64,000 nt of DNA. It comes from Paenibacillus sp. LS1. GTDB taxonomy: Bacteria > Bacillota > Bacilli > Paenibacillales > Paenibacillaceae. The notes under the pieces are model-generated. The model was not told where the DNA came from, searched no databases, and saw only the letters and a list, made by a program, of their open reading frames with translations. Shown here one piece after another: positions 52,484-62,517 of the stretch. The stretch's first letter is position 1, and every line of letters begins with the position of its first letter. A program made the translations under genes and the position numbers. The stretch covers positions 1,364,001-1,428,000 of the forward strand of contig NZ_JAPDOE010000001.1 of NCBI RefSeq assembly GCF_026013365.1. The letters run 5' to 3'.

Positions 52484-53389
52484 TCATTCGATATTCGCCG
52501 CTTGCTCACGAATCTTCTCCAGCTCCGCCTTCATCTCGACAACACGGTTCACCAGAGCCAAGTGGTTGGCTTTTGATCCAATCGTATTGACTTCCCGATT
52601 CATCTCTTGAATTAGAAAGTCCAACTTACGACCTACCGGCTCATCACTCTTCAGCAGTTCCCTGCTCTGTCCAAAGTGACTGAGTAGACGCGTAAGCTCC
52701 TCTTCTATGTTAGAACGATCGGCAAACATTGCAATTTCCATACCCAATTTATGCTCATCAAAAGGGAAAGAGCCTTCTTCCTGCATTTCCGTAAGCCTCT
52801 GTCTTAACTTGTTGCGGTAATCACTTACCACAGTCGGTGCAAGAGCAAGCATCTCGGTATGCAGTGACTCCAGACGGATAATCCGCCGTTCCAGATCACT
52901 GGCCAGATGAAGACCCTCGCGTGCGCGCATCTGCTCCAGGCTGGACAGAGCCTCTCTCAATCCTTCCTGCAAAACTCGCTCCCATTCGTCCTTCTGCTCT
53001 TCGGGAATGGAACTTGTCCCATCCGAATGAACCATGACGTCCGGCAGCCCAAGCATATCCACAATACTTGGTTTGCCCTGCATTCCAAAGTGAGTCTCCA
53101 GTTGCTCTGCAGCCTGCAGATAGGCCCTGACCGTCTGTTCATTCAGAACAGCGGGAAGAGCCTGGTCTTCCTCTTTTTCTTTCATTACATAAACATCAAT
53201 CCGCCCACGTTTCAAACGGCTCTGTACGATCTTCCTCAAACCGTCTTCATAATACGTCCACTCTCTTGGGAGACGCATCATCACTTCGCAATAACGATGA
53301 TTAACAGATTTGATCTCTAATTGTACCTTATAGCCGCCAAAATGAAAGGCGGATTGACCGTATCCGGTCATACTGAATGACATCGGCAT
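52484..53389 (-). CDS. YicC/YloC family endoribonuclease
   Basis: 301 residues. N-terminal YicC domain (SMTGYGQSAFHFGGYKVQLEIKSVNHRY in part, conserved from MTGYG) and C-terminal DUF1732 ending FLIQEMNREVNTIGSKAN...VEMKAELEKIREQAANIE. Family members in E. coli and B. subtilis degrade or trim RNA. Start at ATG 53389 with a weak site; ATG 53383 two codons on is an alternative. 13 bp after the yitJ-like gene, 51 bp before remA. Confidence 0.92.
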   Translation of the reverse strand: MPMSFSMTGYGQSAFHFGGYKVQLEIKSVNHRYCEVMMRLPREWTYYEDGLRKIVQSRLKRGRIDVYVMKEKEEDQALPAVLNEQTVRAYLQAAEQLETHFGMQGKPSIVDMLGLPDVMVHSDGTSSIPEEQKDEWERVLQEGLREALSSLEQMRAREGLHLASDLERRIIRLESLHTEMLALAPTVVSDYRNKLRQRLTEMQEEGSFPFDEHKLGMEIAMFADRSNIEEELTRLLSHFGQSRELLKSDEPVGRKLDFLIQEMNREVNTIGSKANHLALVNRVVEMKAELEKIREQAANIE

Positions 53390-53402
53390 CACATCCGTTT
53401 TA

Positions 53403-55292
53403 CTATTGTAATTGATTATTAGGGTTGAAACAAGTAGGACATTGATGCTCCGACTTCTCCCATACATATTGAGTCAGTTCGGCCGTCATGCCGTAGAACA
53501 TAAACGGTGTCATGAGATAGATGCCTTTAAAATGTGCTGTGGCTACGTCCAGCAATTCCTTGGCAATTTTTACCCCCATCGCACGACCCTCTTCGCCCTC
53601 CAGACCTGCCATCCGGGAACGCACTTCATCCGAAAGCTGAATCCCAGGAACCTCGTTGTGTAGATACTCTGCATTCCGCCCACTTGCCAGTGGCATTACA
53701 CCTACAAAAATAGGCACATCCAGGTGTTTGGTCGCTTCGTGCATTGCCACAATTAATTGAGGATCATAGACAGGCTGTGTCATGATGTAATCTGCACCAG
53801 AGGCAATTTTCTTCTCCAGACGCTGCACGGCTTTATCCAGATGTTTCACATTGGGATTGAACGCCGCTCCGATCACGAATCCAGCTTTCTGCTTCAGCGG
53901 TTTACCTGAGAAAGCCACGCCATCGTTCAATTGCTTGATCATGCGTATGATTTCAAAAGAAGTCAGATCGTATACCGAGCTCGAACCAGGCAGATCGCCA
54001 AATCTGGCAGGATCACCTGTTACTGCGAGTACATGATTAATGCCCAGAGCATCAAAACCCATCATGTGGGACTGCGTTCCAATGAGATTCCGGTCACGGC
54101 AGGCGATATGCACCAGTGGACGGAGGCCCGTGCGATCCTGAACGAGGTGACCCAGCGCCATGTTGCTCATCCGGGTAACCGCTAATGAATTGTCCGCCAG
54201 TGTCAGGGCATCCGCTCCTGCTGCTTTCAGAGTCTCGGCACCTTTCATGAACTTGGCAATGTCCAAGTCACGTGGCGGGTCAAGTTCAACAATGACTGTA
54301 TGACGCTGCTTGACCAGATCAACGATCGTAGGCTGTCCGCCACGTCCGGAACGCTCATCCACATTTTCATGCAAGACAATGCGTGCTTTGATTTCTGATG
54401 GATCGGGTTCCAAAATAGGCAAAGGCACGTATTCAGCGAGTGCATCTTTCATTGCAGTTATATGATCAGGTGTCGTACCACAGCAACCGCCGATAATACG
54501 AGCGCCCAGATCAGCAAATTGCACTGCCGTCTGACCAAAGTACTCTGGAGTCGCACCATATCGGAACTGACCATCAACATAATCTGCTGCACCCGCATTC
54601 GGATAAACAGACATCGGAATACCGATACGTCCGGAGACGGTTTCCATGGCACGCATAATCCCGTTTGGACCGGAGCGACAGTTAAAACCGATCACGTCCG
54701 CACCCTGCTCCCGCATGATCCGGAATGCTTCAGGCATCGTATATCCATCCAGCGTGTGTCCTACATCCTCTACCGCAAACTGTCCAATCACAGGCAGATC
54801 GCTCAGCTTGCGCGCTTGCAAAAGGGCAATATCCATTTCCTCGATATCATAGAAGGTTTCAAGCAGAATGCCATCCACACCTTCATCAAGCAGAGCAAAT
54901 ATCTGTTGTTGATAGAAGCGTTTCAGTTCACTTGTAGACACGTTCGTCCGCTTGCCACCTCGAATGGAACCAACGGCACCAAGCACATAACCAGTGTCGC
55001 CAGCTATCTCTTTGGCAATGCGTACGCCGGCACGGTTCACGTCCTCCACCTTGGACTCCAAACCGAACTTGGACAACTTGTCATAATTGGCAGAGTACGT
55101 ATTCGTTTCAAATATTTCTGTACCTGCGTCCCGATAACGGCGATGTACATCCGCCACCACCTCAGGTGAAATCAAGTTCAACTCTTCGTATGAAATCCCT
55201 ACCGGGAAACCCATTTGGTACAGAAATGTTCCCATGGCCCCGTCTCCAACGAGAACCCGTTCCTGCATAGCTTTGCGCAAATCCGCCTTCAT
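53403..55292 (-). CDS. Bifunctional homocysteine S-methyltransferase / 5,10-methylenetetrahydrofolate reductase
   Basis: 629 residues, YitJ-like. The N-terminal half (1-290) is a homocysteine methyltransferase: DGAMGTFLYQMGFP, zinc-ligand Cys in VIGFNCRSGPNG and the pair in IIGGCCGTTPDH. The C-terminal half (320-629) is a MetF-type reductase barrel: VIVELDPPRDLDI, NHVLAVTGDPARFGD, GFVIGAAFNPNVKHL and YIMTQPVYDP. Together they make methyl-THF and methylate homocysteine to methionine. B. subtilis yitJ is under a SAM riboswitch; I see no S-box in the 174 bp upstream. ATG 55292 has GGGGGG 8 nt upstream. First gene of the yicC-remA-gmk-rpoZ run. Confidence 0.92.
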   Translation of the reverse strand: MKADLRKAMQERVLVGDGAMGTFLYQMGFPVGISYEELNLISPEVVADVHRRYRDAGTEIFETNTYSANYDKLSKFGLESKVEDVNRAGVRIAKEIAGDTGYVLGAVGSIRGGKRTNVSTSELKRFYQQQIFALLDEGVDGILLETFYDIEEMDIALLQARKLSDLPVIGQFAVEDVGHTLDGYTMPEAFRIMREQGADVIGFNCRSGPNGIMRAMETVSGRIGIPMSVYPNAGAADYVDGQFRYGATPEYFGQTAVQFADLGARIIGGCCGTTPDHITAMKDALAEYVPLPILEPDPSEIKARIVLHENVDERSGRGGQPTIVDLVKQRHTVIVELDPPRDLDIAKFMKGAETLKAAGADALTLADNSLAVTRMSNMALGHLVQDRTGLRPLVHIACRDRNLIGTQSHMMGFDALGINHVLAVTGDPARFGDLPGSSSVYDLTSFEIIRMIKQLNDGVAFSGKPLKQKAGFVIGAAFNPNVKHLDKAVQRLEKKIASGADYIMTQPVYDPQLIVAMHEATKHLDVPIFVGVMPLASGRNAEYLHNEVPGIQLSDEVRSRMAGLEGEEGRAMGVKIAKELLDVATAHFKGIYLMTPFMFYGMTAELTQYVWEKSEHQCPTCFNPNNQLQ

Positions 55293-55466
55293 CCCATTTC
55301 CCCCCGCCTAGCTGTGATCGTTTTCATACTAATGTAACACAAAAAACGCTAAAAAACGAAGAAAAACACAGGTTTTTACTGAGTATCCAGCTCATATGGA
55401 CTTTCTTGCCATACAGCCCCCAATATGTCTCTGTACAGGAGACACGACCTGTCCTTTTTGACAAAA

Positions 55467-55488
55467 AAAGAGGCCCGCAGGCCTCTTT
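55467..55488. terminator. dapF terminator
   Basis: AAAGAGGCC-cgca-GGCCTCTTT, perfect 9-bp stem. On minus it is followed by TTTTGTC, ending the dapF transcript. Confidence 0.85.
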
Positions 55489-55506
55489 GGTTAAATCTCC
55501 CACTTT

Positions 55507-56340
55507 TTATGAAGTGATTCCCTTAAAAACAACTTCAGCAGGTCCGGTCATGTACACATGATTGTCAGCTTCATTCCACTCAATGTGGAGATCACCACCC
55601 TTGAGGCTGATGATGGCTGTACGATCTGTATGTCCATTCAAGACAGAGGACACCAGTGTTGCACAAGCTCCGGTTCCACAAGCAAGTGTTGGACCAGCTC
55701 CGCGTTCCCATACACGCATGTCCACATATCCACGGTCACGAACTGTGGCGAATTCCACATTGATTTTTTTCGGGAACATCGGATGCACTTCAAGAAGCGG
55801 TCCCCAAGTCGTCAGATCAAAATTCACAGCATCATCAACGTAGATGACCGCATGCGGGTTACCCATGGATACCGCAGTGAATTTGAACGCATGTCCATTT
55901 GCTTCAATGTGGTGATCAACCACGGGATTCGCATCCACCGTTGTCGGTACTTGAAGGCCGTTCAGGATCGGCTCACCCATATCAACACGAACCGTTTCCA
56001 CTTTGCCATCACGAATGTTGAGACTCACTGGTTGTACGCCTGCACCAATCGTTTCAATAGTAATTTGCTCCTGGCTGACATGACCATGATCGTATACATA
56101 TTTGGATACACAGCGAATGGCATTACCACATTGCTCTGCTTCCGAACCATCTGAATTCATGATGCGCATCTGAAAGTCCGCCTTCTCCGAAGGCAGTATA
56201 TAAACCAGGCCATCCGCACCGATGCCGAAGAAACGGTTGCACCATTTTACAGCCAATTCTGCTGCATCTGCCGGAAGCTCCTTTTCACCAAATACAACGA
56301 TAAAGTCGTTACCAAGTCCATGCATTTTCGTAAATTCCAT
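55507..56340 (-). CDS. dapF: Diaminopimelate epimerase
   Basis: 277 residues. Interconverts LL- and meso-diaminopimelate for lysine and peptidoglycan. Both catalytic cysteines are present: AEQCGNAIRCVSKY and TLACGTGACATLVSS. FTKMHGLGNDFIVV and FGIGADGLVYI complete the family pattern. ATG 56340 lies about 12 nt after AAAGGAG; the frame extends 31 codons upstream but that part is unlike the family. Confidence 0.95.
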   Translation of the reverse strand: MEFTKMHGLGNDFIVVFGEKELPADAAELAVKWCNRFFGIGADGLVYILPSEKADFQMRIMNSDGSEAEQCGNAIRCVSKYVYDHGHVSQEQITIETIGAGVQPVSLNIRDGKVETVRVDMGEPILNGLQVPTTVDANPVVDHHIEANGHAFKFTAVSMGNPHAVIYVDDAVNFDLTTWGPLLEVHPMFPKKINVEFATVRDRGYVDMRVWERGAGPTLACGTGACATLVSSVLNGHTDRTAIISLKGGDLHIEWNEADNHVYMTGPAEVVFKGITS

Positions 56341-56524
56341 AATCTTGCCCACTCCTTTTGGCAGTCTGCTGCCAAAGCTATATTCCTGCTCTTCTACAGG
56401 ATCACCATAGAAATTCATATTCAACATTTGCACACAAAAAAGCTATCCTGCAAAATGCCAAAGCTGCCGCTTCGAATCATTTTGAGGATAGCATACCGAA
56501 ATGGATGAGGAAAAGCTATTGATT

Positions 56525-59383
56525 TTATGCCGAAAACTTTGTACTTTTAGGTACGAAGCGGCCAGAACCCCCCATGCGACGGCGGTTACGACGACCACCC
56601 CATACACTGCCTGCGCCCATAAGGAACGTCGGGATACCCGCAGCAACGATACAGATTGCCCATTCACGCAATCCCAGAGGTACGGTTTTGAAGATCGGTT
56701 GCAACGGTTCAACGTACATCACAACGAGCATCAGTACAACCGATGAAATCACGGCAAGAACCAGATACTTATTCTGTAGTGGGTTCCGGTGAAAGATCGA
56801 CCGTGAACTACGGCAGTCAAAGACATGAATAAGCTGCGCCAAAACGAGTGTAGCAAAAGCCACCGACTGTGCCTTGATCAGTTGCCCCGGATTATCCGGT
56901 GCAGCCTGAAGGGTAAGCCAAAATGCTCCGAGTGTACATAATCCAATCAAAACACCACGACTGACGATTTTCCAGCCCAGTCTGCGGGCAAAAATATTTT
57001 CCTTGGCACCGCGGGGTTTGTGTTCCATCAGATCTTTCTCAGGCTGATCTACCCCAAGCGCCATTGCAGGCAAGCCATCCGTCACCAGGTTAACCCACAG
57101 AATCTGAATAGGTACGAGCGGGAGTGGCAAGCCCATCATCATTGCAAAGAACATTGTTAAAATCTCGCCCACATTCGATGCCAGCAAATACCGGATAAAC
57201 TTACGGATGTTCTCATAAATATTACGGCCTTCTTCAATGGCAGCCACAATGGTTGAGAAGTTATCATCACTCAGAATGAGCGCCGAAGCTTCCTTCGTGA
57301 CATCTGTGCCTGTAATACCCATCGCAATCCCGATGTCAGCCGCTTTAATCGCCGGAGCGTCGTTCACTCCATCCCCCGTCATTGCGACGACATGCCCCTT
57401 GCGCTGGAACGATTTCACGATGCGAAGTTTATGTTCAGGAGATACCCTTGAGAACACGTAGATGCCCTCTACCTGCTTATCCAGTTGCTCGTCTGTCATG
57501 CCTGCCAGCTGCTGACCACTTAGTGAGGTACCTCCACGTGGAAGAATCCCCAACTGATGCGCAATGGCTTCTGCCGTTGTTCCATGATCACCTGTGATCA
57601 TGACGGTACGAATGCCCGCTTTGCGGCATGTGGCAATCGCATCTCTTACTTCACGACGCGGTGGATCAATCATACCTGCAAGCCCAACGAATACAAGCTG
57701 ACTTTCGGCGGCGTGTTCGTCAGCCACTTTTTCTTCCGGCCGCACTTCACGATAGGCCATTCCGAGGACACGCAGTGCCGCTCCAGCCATGCTCTCATTT
57801 GCTGCCATCACTTTCTGCCGCAGTGTTCCGGTGAAAGGTACGACCTTGCCTTCCCATAAAATATAACTGCAGTGTCCGATCAACACATCCGGTGCACCTT
57901 TGGTGTAGATCATTCGCCCTCCCTGGTGATGAACCAGGACAGACATGCGTTTCCGCTCCGAATCAAACGGGAACTCCTGCTGGCGGGCATACAACTCTTT
58001 GAGGCCAGTAGGCGTAAGCCCCATTTTGGAGGCCAGTGTGACCAGTGCACCTTCCGTCGGATCACCTTTCAGCTCCCAGAATACATTCTCTCGCTGGGCC
58101 GCTTCTTCTTTGTAATCATCTTTTTTAGCGTTTTTCTTGCCATCCTTTTTGGTATCCTTGCCCTTTTTCTTGTTCCCTAATTCGTTTGCGACACTCTCAA
58201 CAATACTGGCATTGTTGCAAAGCGCGCTAATCTGGAGCATTCTGCGCAGGGACTGGTCACTCTTTAATTCCACTGTTCGACCGTTCTCCAGCATCTGCCC
58301 CTCAGGTGCATAACCATCCCCAGTAACCTTGATGCTGCGTCCCTCCAGCCACACATCCGTTACCGTCATCTTGTTCTGGGTGAGCGTGCCTGTCTTATCC
58401 GAACAGATCACAGATGCACAGCCAAGGGTTTCGACAGAAGGCAGTTTGCGCACAATGGCTTTACGTTTGATCATTCGCTGCACACCAAGTGCGAGTGCAA
58501 TGGTTACAATGGCCGGCAGGCCCTCTGGTATGGCTGCCACCGCGAGGCTGACCCCTGCCAGAAACATGCCAACGGCTGGTTGTCCGTGCAATATGCCTGC
58601 GACGACGACCATGACGGTTAATCCCAATGCGACAAAAATCAGAATTTTGCCCAGTTGTTCCAGTCTGTGCTGTAGCGGTGTTTCCTGCTCCTCCGTATTC
58701 TGGATCAGATCGGCAATTTTGCCCATTTCCGTCTCCATCCCTGTACGGATCACCACACCTTTAGCCGTACCACGCGTGACCATAGTACCCATGAAACCAA
58801 TATTCTTCTGATCACCCAACGGAACGTCCTCGTCGGCAATCGGAAGGCAATGTTTGCTCACGGGAACCGATTCCCCGGTAAGTGCCGACTCCTCGACATC
58901 CAGACTGTTCGTTTGCAGCCAGCGCACATCAGCGGGTATGCGGTCGCCGCTCTCCACCATGACTATATCCCCGGGTACGAGTTGTTTGGCGGCAAGATGT
59001 ACTTCTTGGCCCGATCGAAGCACTTTGGCGAGAGGTGCAGACAACTGTTTCAATGCACGAAGAGATCGTTCTGCCCGGAATTCCTGTACAAACCCCAGAA
59101 TCGCATTCAGTACGATAATAGCCACAATCGTTACTGCATCCAGATACTCACCTAACAATCCGGATACCAACGTTGCTCCCATCAATACCAGCACCATAAA
59201 ATCCTTGAACTGATTCAAGAGCAATGTAATGGGAGAAATGCGTTTCCCCTCGCTCAGCTCATTCGAACCGACCACTTTCCTCTTCTCTGCTACAGCTTCA
59301 TCCGTCAATCCTTCCTGCGGGCTGACGCCAAGAGTGTTACGAAGCTCTTCATCACTAAGTTGATGCCACTTGGTATGTTCCAT
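56525..59383 (-). CDS. Calcium-translocating P-type ATPase (SERCA-like, YloB)
   Basis: 952 residues. Ten-helix P2-type pump that exports Ca2+. Actuator loop [12 protein letters not shown] (166-177), membrane motif PEGLP (286-290), phosphorylation Asp329 in [12 protein letters not shown], nucleotide-binding KGAPDVL and [10 protein letters not shown], hinge [22 protein letters not shown], and helix 6 [13 protein letters not shown]. The N domain carries an unusual Lys-rich insertion (403-430). ATG 59383 is at a divergent boundary with rqcH, as in B. subtilis yloA/yloB. About 180 bp precede dapF downstream with no clear terminator. Confidence 0.94.
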   Translation of the reverse strand: MEHTKWHQLSDEELRNTLGVSPQEGLTDEAVAEKRKVVGSNELSEGKRISPITLLLNQFKDFMVLVLMGATLVSGLLGEYLDAVTIVAIIVLNAILGFVQEFRAERSLRALKQLSAPLAKVLRSGQEVHLAAKQLVPGDIVMVESGDRIPADVRWLQTNSLDVEESALTGESVPVSKHCLPIADEDVPLGDQKNIGFMGTMVTRGTAKGVVIRTGMETEMGKIADLIQNTEEQETPLQHRLEQLGKILIFVALGLTVMVVVAGILHGQPAVGMFLAGVSLAVAAIPEGLPAIVTIALALGVQRMIKRKAIVRKLPSVETLGCASVICSDKTGTLTQNKMTVTDVWLEGRSIKVTGDGYAPEGQMLENGRTVELKSDQSLRRMLQISALCNNASIVESVANELGNKKKGKDTKKDGKKNAKKDDYKEEAAQRENVFWELKGDPTEGALVTLASKMGLTPTGLKELYARQQEFPFDSERKRMSVLVHHQGGRMIYTKGAPDVLIGHCSYILWEGKVVPFTGTLRQKVMAANESMAGAALRVLGMAYREVRPEEKVADEHAAESQLVFVGLAGMIDPPRREVRDAIATCRKAGIRTVMITGDHGTTAEAIAHQLGILPRGGTSLSGQQLAGMTDEQLDKQVEGIYVFSRVSPEHKLRIVKSFQRKGHVVAMTGDGVNDAPAIKAADIGIAMGITGTDVTKEASALILSDDNFSTIVAAIEEGRNIYENIRKFIRYLLASNVGEILTMFFAMMMGLPLPLVPIQILWVNLVTDGLPAMALGVDQPEKDLMEHKPRGAKENIFARRLGWKIVSRGVLIGLCTLGAFWLTLQAAPDNPGQLIKAQSVAFATLVLAQLIHVFDCRSSRSIFHRNPLQNKYLVLAVISSVVLMLVVMYVEPLQPIFKTVPLGLREWAICIVAAGIPTFLMGAGSVWGGRRNRRRMGGSGRFVPKSTKFSA

Positions 59384-59744
59384 GCTTCAAGTTTCCCTCC
59401 CAGTCTGTATTTCATCTGCTAAATAAGCTCACATGCTTCACCGGCGCGCTGGTCGACAGGCTGTACACTATGCCGGACAAACTACCTGCTCTATATGTAT
59501 TCGGACAGGTCTGTGATTAGCACCCAAGAGGTGAATCCTTTCCCTGATGAACAGAATAAGCTAAAATAAAAGTCTGCGATGTTCTGCGCAGTACCGATTC
59601 CAGCGTTCAACAGGCAAGCAACGAAGAATCTGCAGCCAGTCCTGTTTTTTTTACATAACCTGGTTGCTCATTTCAGTTATATAGATGAAGCATTTGGCAT
59701 GATGATAAAATGCAGATGCTCGATAGAGAGAGGAAGTGGAAAAA
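59384..59744. other. Divergent promoter region of the Ca-ATPase and rqcH
   Basis: 361 bp with no gene. The right end is AT-rich (GATAAAAT near 59703-59710) and probably holds the rqcH promoter. No repeats or operators recognised. Confidence 0.5.
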
Positions 59745-61517
59745 ATGGCATTGGACGGCATCGTAACACGAGCCATTGTTCATGAATTGCAAGGCTGCAT
59801 TGGTGGACGTATCAGCAAGATCCATCAGCCGAATGGCCATGACGTAGTTCTCACACTACGTGCTCAGCGCGGAAATAGTAAATTGCTTGTTTCGGCAAGC
59901 CCGACATATCCTCGTGTGCATTATACGGAAAAGACATTTCTTAACCCTACTGAAGCACCCATGTTCTGCATGCTGCTCCGTAAGCACTGTGAAGGTGCAA
60001 TCATTGAGGAGATCCGTCAGATTGGCATGGAACGTATTATCCACATCAATGTGCGCCAGCGCGACGAACTGGGGGATGTTTCGGTTAAACGGATCATCAT
60101 TGAATTGATGGGGCGTCACAGTAATATTATTTTGCTTGATCCCGTCACTGGAACAATTCTGGATGGCATTCATCATGTGACTCCGTCGATCAGTAGCTAC
60201 CGGGTGATCATGCCCGGATTCTCATATACCGCGCCGCCTGAACAACATAAAAGTAATCCGCTCGAAGTGAGCCATGCAGCATTCGAGGAAAGTTATCACG
60301 CCGCTGAAGAAGAGGCATCACGCTGGCTTGTGAATGCCTTTAGCGGTCTTAGCCCGTTAATTGCGGGAGAGATTGCCGCCCGTGGGATTGCTGCTGAAGG
60401 TACAGCGAGTGCTCCGACTGTGGTTGAGGGTGAGAGCCGGATCGAGGCTGGTGCCCTTTGGAACGCTTTTGAAGGCGTGATGGGACCTGTCAGAGATCAT
60501 ATCTACACACCTGTAACCGGAATGAACGCCAAAGGCAAAATGATTTTCTCAGCCGTTCATCTTCAGAGCATTCAGGATTTGGAGAAAACCTATGACACGA
60601 TGAGCAAGTGCATGGAAGATTATTACGGAGATAAGGCTGAACGAGACACGGTTAAACAGAGAGTAAGTGATCTGCTCCGTTTTCTGCAGAATGAGCGAAG
60701 CAAAAACATCAAAAAGCTGGACAACCTGAACAAGGACTTGCTGGAAGCGGACGATGCGGACAAGTTCAGACTATGGGGTGAGTTGCTGTTTGCCTCCCTG
60801 CATCAGGTCCACAAAGGGGACAAGAGCGTCGAGCTTGTGAACTTCTACGATGAAGACCAAGCCAACATTACCATTCAGCTTGATCCACTGCTCACACCGT
60901 CTGACAACGCACAACGTTATTTCAAGCGTTATAACAAATATAAGAACAGTCTGGCTGTTATTCATGAGCAGCTTGGCAAAACCAAAGACGAGATCGACTA
61001 TCTCGATAACCTGTTACAGCAGCTATCCATTGCATCGATGAACGATATTGAGGAAATACGGGACGAGCTTGTACAGCAAGGATACCTTCGTGACCGTAAT
61101 AAAAAGGGTAAAAAGAAGAAGAAAAGTGACCGTCCAACCGTACACCAGTTCACCTCCTCGGAGGGAATTGATATTCTTGTGGGCAAAAACAACCTGCAGA
61201 ATGAGTATGTGACCAACCGTCTTGCTTCTTCCAACGACACTTGGCTACATACCAAAGACATTCCAGGTTCACATGTCGTTATTCGCAGTACGGACTTTGG
61301 TGAAGCTACATTGGAAGAAGCAGCACAGCTTGCTGCCTATTTCAGCCAGGCCAAGGAGTCCAGCAGTGTGCCTGTGGATTACACGTTTATCCGTCATGTG
61401 CGCAAACCAAGTGGTGCGAAGCCTGGTTTTGTGATCTATGATCATCAGAAGACGTTGTTTGTCACGCCAAATGATGAATTGATCAAAAGTCTGCCATCCA
61501 CCATTAAAAATGGATAG
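59745..61517 (+). CDS. rqcH: Ribosome quality control protein RqcH (NFACT family, YloA)
   Basis: 590 residues. Binds stalled 50S subunits and recruits tRNA-Ala to add C-terminal alanine tails. NFACT-N domain (MALDGIVTRAIVHELQ, LRAQRGNSKLLVSASPTYPR, FLNPTEAPMFCMLLRKH, GRHSNIIL), helix-hairpin-helix and long coiled-coil (about 280-440), then NFACT-R (SSEGIDILVGKNNLQNEYVT; DTWLHTKDIPGSHVVIRS; YTFIRHVRKPSGAKPGFVIY). ATG 59745 is about 11 nt after GAGAGG; a GTG three codons earlier is too close to that site. The position equivalent to the DR pair of B. subtilis reads E96-R97. Confidence 0.95.
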   Translation: MALDGIVTRAIVHELQGCIGGRISKIHQPNGHDVVLTLRAQRGNSKLLVSASPTYPRVHYTEKTFLNPTEAPMFCMLLRKHCEGAIIEEIRQIGMERIIHINVRQRDELGDVSVKRIIIELMGRHSNIILLDPVTGTILDGIHHVTPSISSYRVIMPGFSYTAPPEQHKSNPLEVSHAAFEESYHAAEEEASRWLVNAFSGLSPLIAGEIAARGIAAEGTASAPTVVEGESRIEAGALWNAFEGVMGPVRDHIYTPVTGMNAKGKMIFSAVHLQSIQDLEKTYDTMSKCMEDYYGDKAERDTVKQRVSDLLRFLQNERSKNIKKLDNLNKDLLEADDADKFRLWGELLFASLHQVHKGDKSVELVNFYDEDQANITIQLDPLLTPSDNAQRYFKRYNKYKNSLAVIHEQLGKTKDEIDYLDNLLQQLSIASMNDIEEIRDELVQQGYLRDRNKKGKKKKKSDRPTVHQFTSSEGIDILVGKNNLQNEYVTNRLASSNDTWLHTKDIPGSHVVIRSTDFGEATLEEAAQLAAYFSQAKESSSVPVDYTFIRHVRKPSGAKPGFVIYDHQKTLFVTPNDELIKSLPSTIKNG

Positions 61518-61518
61518 T

Positions 61519-61738
61519 AAGTTGAACTAAAGATTATTTACACTGACACTACGATGACAGAACAACCTTCCAATCGCTGTTATCCCCAGATTTTTCTGAT
61601 CCCCTTTTTCAAGGGTAAATCCGGGGATAAAGGCGAAGCCTATGCTTTCGAAGTAGTTTTCCTACAGAAAGCTTTTAGCTCCGCTTTTTCAGGTTTTTTC
61701 TGTCCTCTCCGTTATCGTATAAATGATTAGTTCAACTT
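61519..61738 (+). repeat. Dispersed palindromic repeat, copy C (most complete)
   Basis: Perfect 12-bp terminal inverted repeats, AAGTTGAACTAA (61519-61530) and TTAGTTCAACTT (61727-61738). Inside are ATTTACACTGACACT, GATGACAGAACAACC, TTATCCCCAGATTT and AAATCCGGGGATAA around a CCTTTTTCAAGGG-like loop, CAGAAAGCTTTTAG and CTCTCCGTTATCG. Starts one base after the rqcH stop codon. No ORF inside. Confidence 0.88.
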
Positions 61739-61762
61739 ATATAGATGTGGCAGTAACAATAG

Positions 61763-61799
61763 AAAAATCCCCTGACCATTAACGGTTCAGGGGATTTTT
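61763..61799. terminator. rqcH terminator
   Basis: AAAAATCCCCTGA-CC and GG-TTCAGGGGATTTTT, about 15 bp with one bulge and a 6-nt loop; T-run on both strands. It lies beyond repeat copy C, so the rqcH transcript would include that element. Confidence 0.85.
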
Positions 61800-61928
61800 G
61801 TTATTGCATTACTTGTTTGAATGATATGTGAAGCTCAACTTATTTTTCGCTTTTATTGAATATTAATTCATTTATATGTATAATAATTCAATTCTAAGAA
61901 ATAAAAATTACTTTTAAGGAAGTGTACC

Positions 61929-62375
61929 ATGACCATACATATTCGAGAAACGCAACCTGATGATCTGAAACCCCTGATGGCATTAATGCATGACTATGTG
62001 GTGGGATTCTACAACAACCCTTGGCCTGGTGATCAATCCATCCAGCTTTTAATCAACAACTTGCTTAATCAGCAGATCGGTGCTCAATTTGTGGCAGTAG
62101 AGGACGGGAAGCTTATCGGATTTTCCACCTTGTTCTTTACATACAGCACGATGAAAGCAGAACGTGTCGCCATCATGAATGACCTATTTGTTACGGAAAC
62201 ATTCAGAGAAGGCGAAGCAGAAGCCAAATTATTTGCACACTGTCAGCAATATACGCGTGACCATGGATGTGCATATATGTCTTGGATCACAGCAGTGACC
62301 AATGAGCGGGCACAGCAATTATTCGAACGTCTCGGGGCTACACGTGGCGCTTGGGTAAACTATTCCATTACATAG
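61929..62375 (+). CDS. GNAT-family N-acetyltransferase
   Basis: 148 residues. ETQPDDLKPLMALMHDY at the start, AIMNDLFVTETFREGEAEAKL in the acetyl-CoA loop region (the R/QxxGxG/A loop is REGEAEA, slightly unusual) and MSWITAVTNERAQQLFERLGA as motif B. Substrate unknown. AAGGAAGTG precedes ATG 61929. Monocistronic, with its own AT-rich upstream region (61800-61928) and a terminator at 62394-62444. Confidence 0.85.
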   Translation: MTIHIRETQPDDLKPLMALMHDYVVGFYNNPWPGDQSIQLLINNLLNQQIGAQFVAVEDGKLIGFSTLFFTYSTMKAERVAIMNDLFVTETFREGEAEAKLFAHCQQYTRDHGCAYMSWITAVTNERAQQLFERLGATRGAWVNYSIT

Positions 62376-62393
62376 ACTATTTTCAGAACAAAA

Positions 62394-62444
62394 AAGGGAC
62401 ATGCAAACATGAAGGTTCAGCCCTATCATGCTTGCATGTCTCTT
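62394..62444. terminator. Bidirectional terminator between convergent genes
   Basis: AAGGGACATGCAAACATGA pairs with TCATGCTTGCATGTCTCTT over 19 bp with two mismatched positions; on minus it is followed by CCCTTTTTTG. Confidence 0.8.
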
Positions 62445-62517
62445 ACTCCTTCGACCTTAAAATGTATCCAGTAATACAGAATTTATTATAGTCAGATAGA
62501 GCGTTGTAACGTCTCGC

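Noticed and set aside
55293..55466. Possible SAM riboswitch before the YitJ-like gene
   Set aside because: The leader contains AT-rich DNA and short hairpins but none of the S-box core motifs I could recognise.
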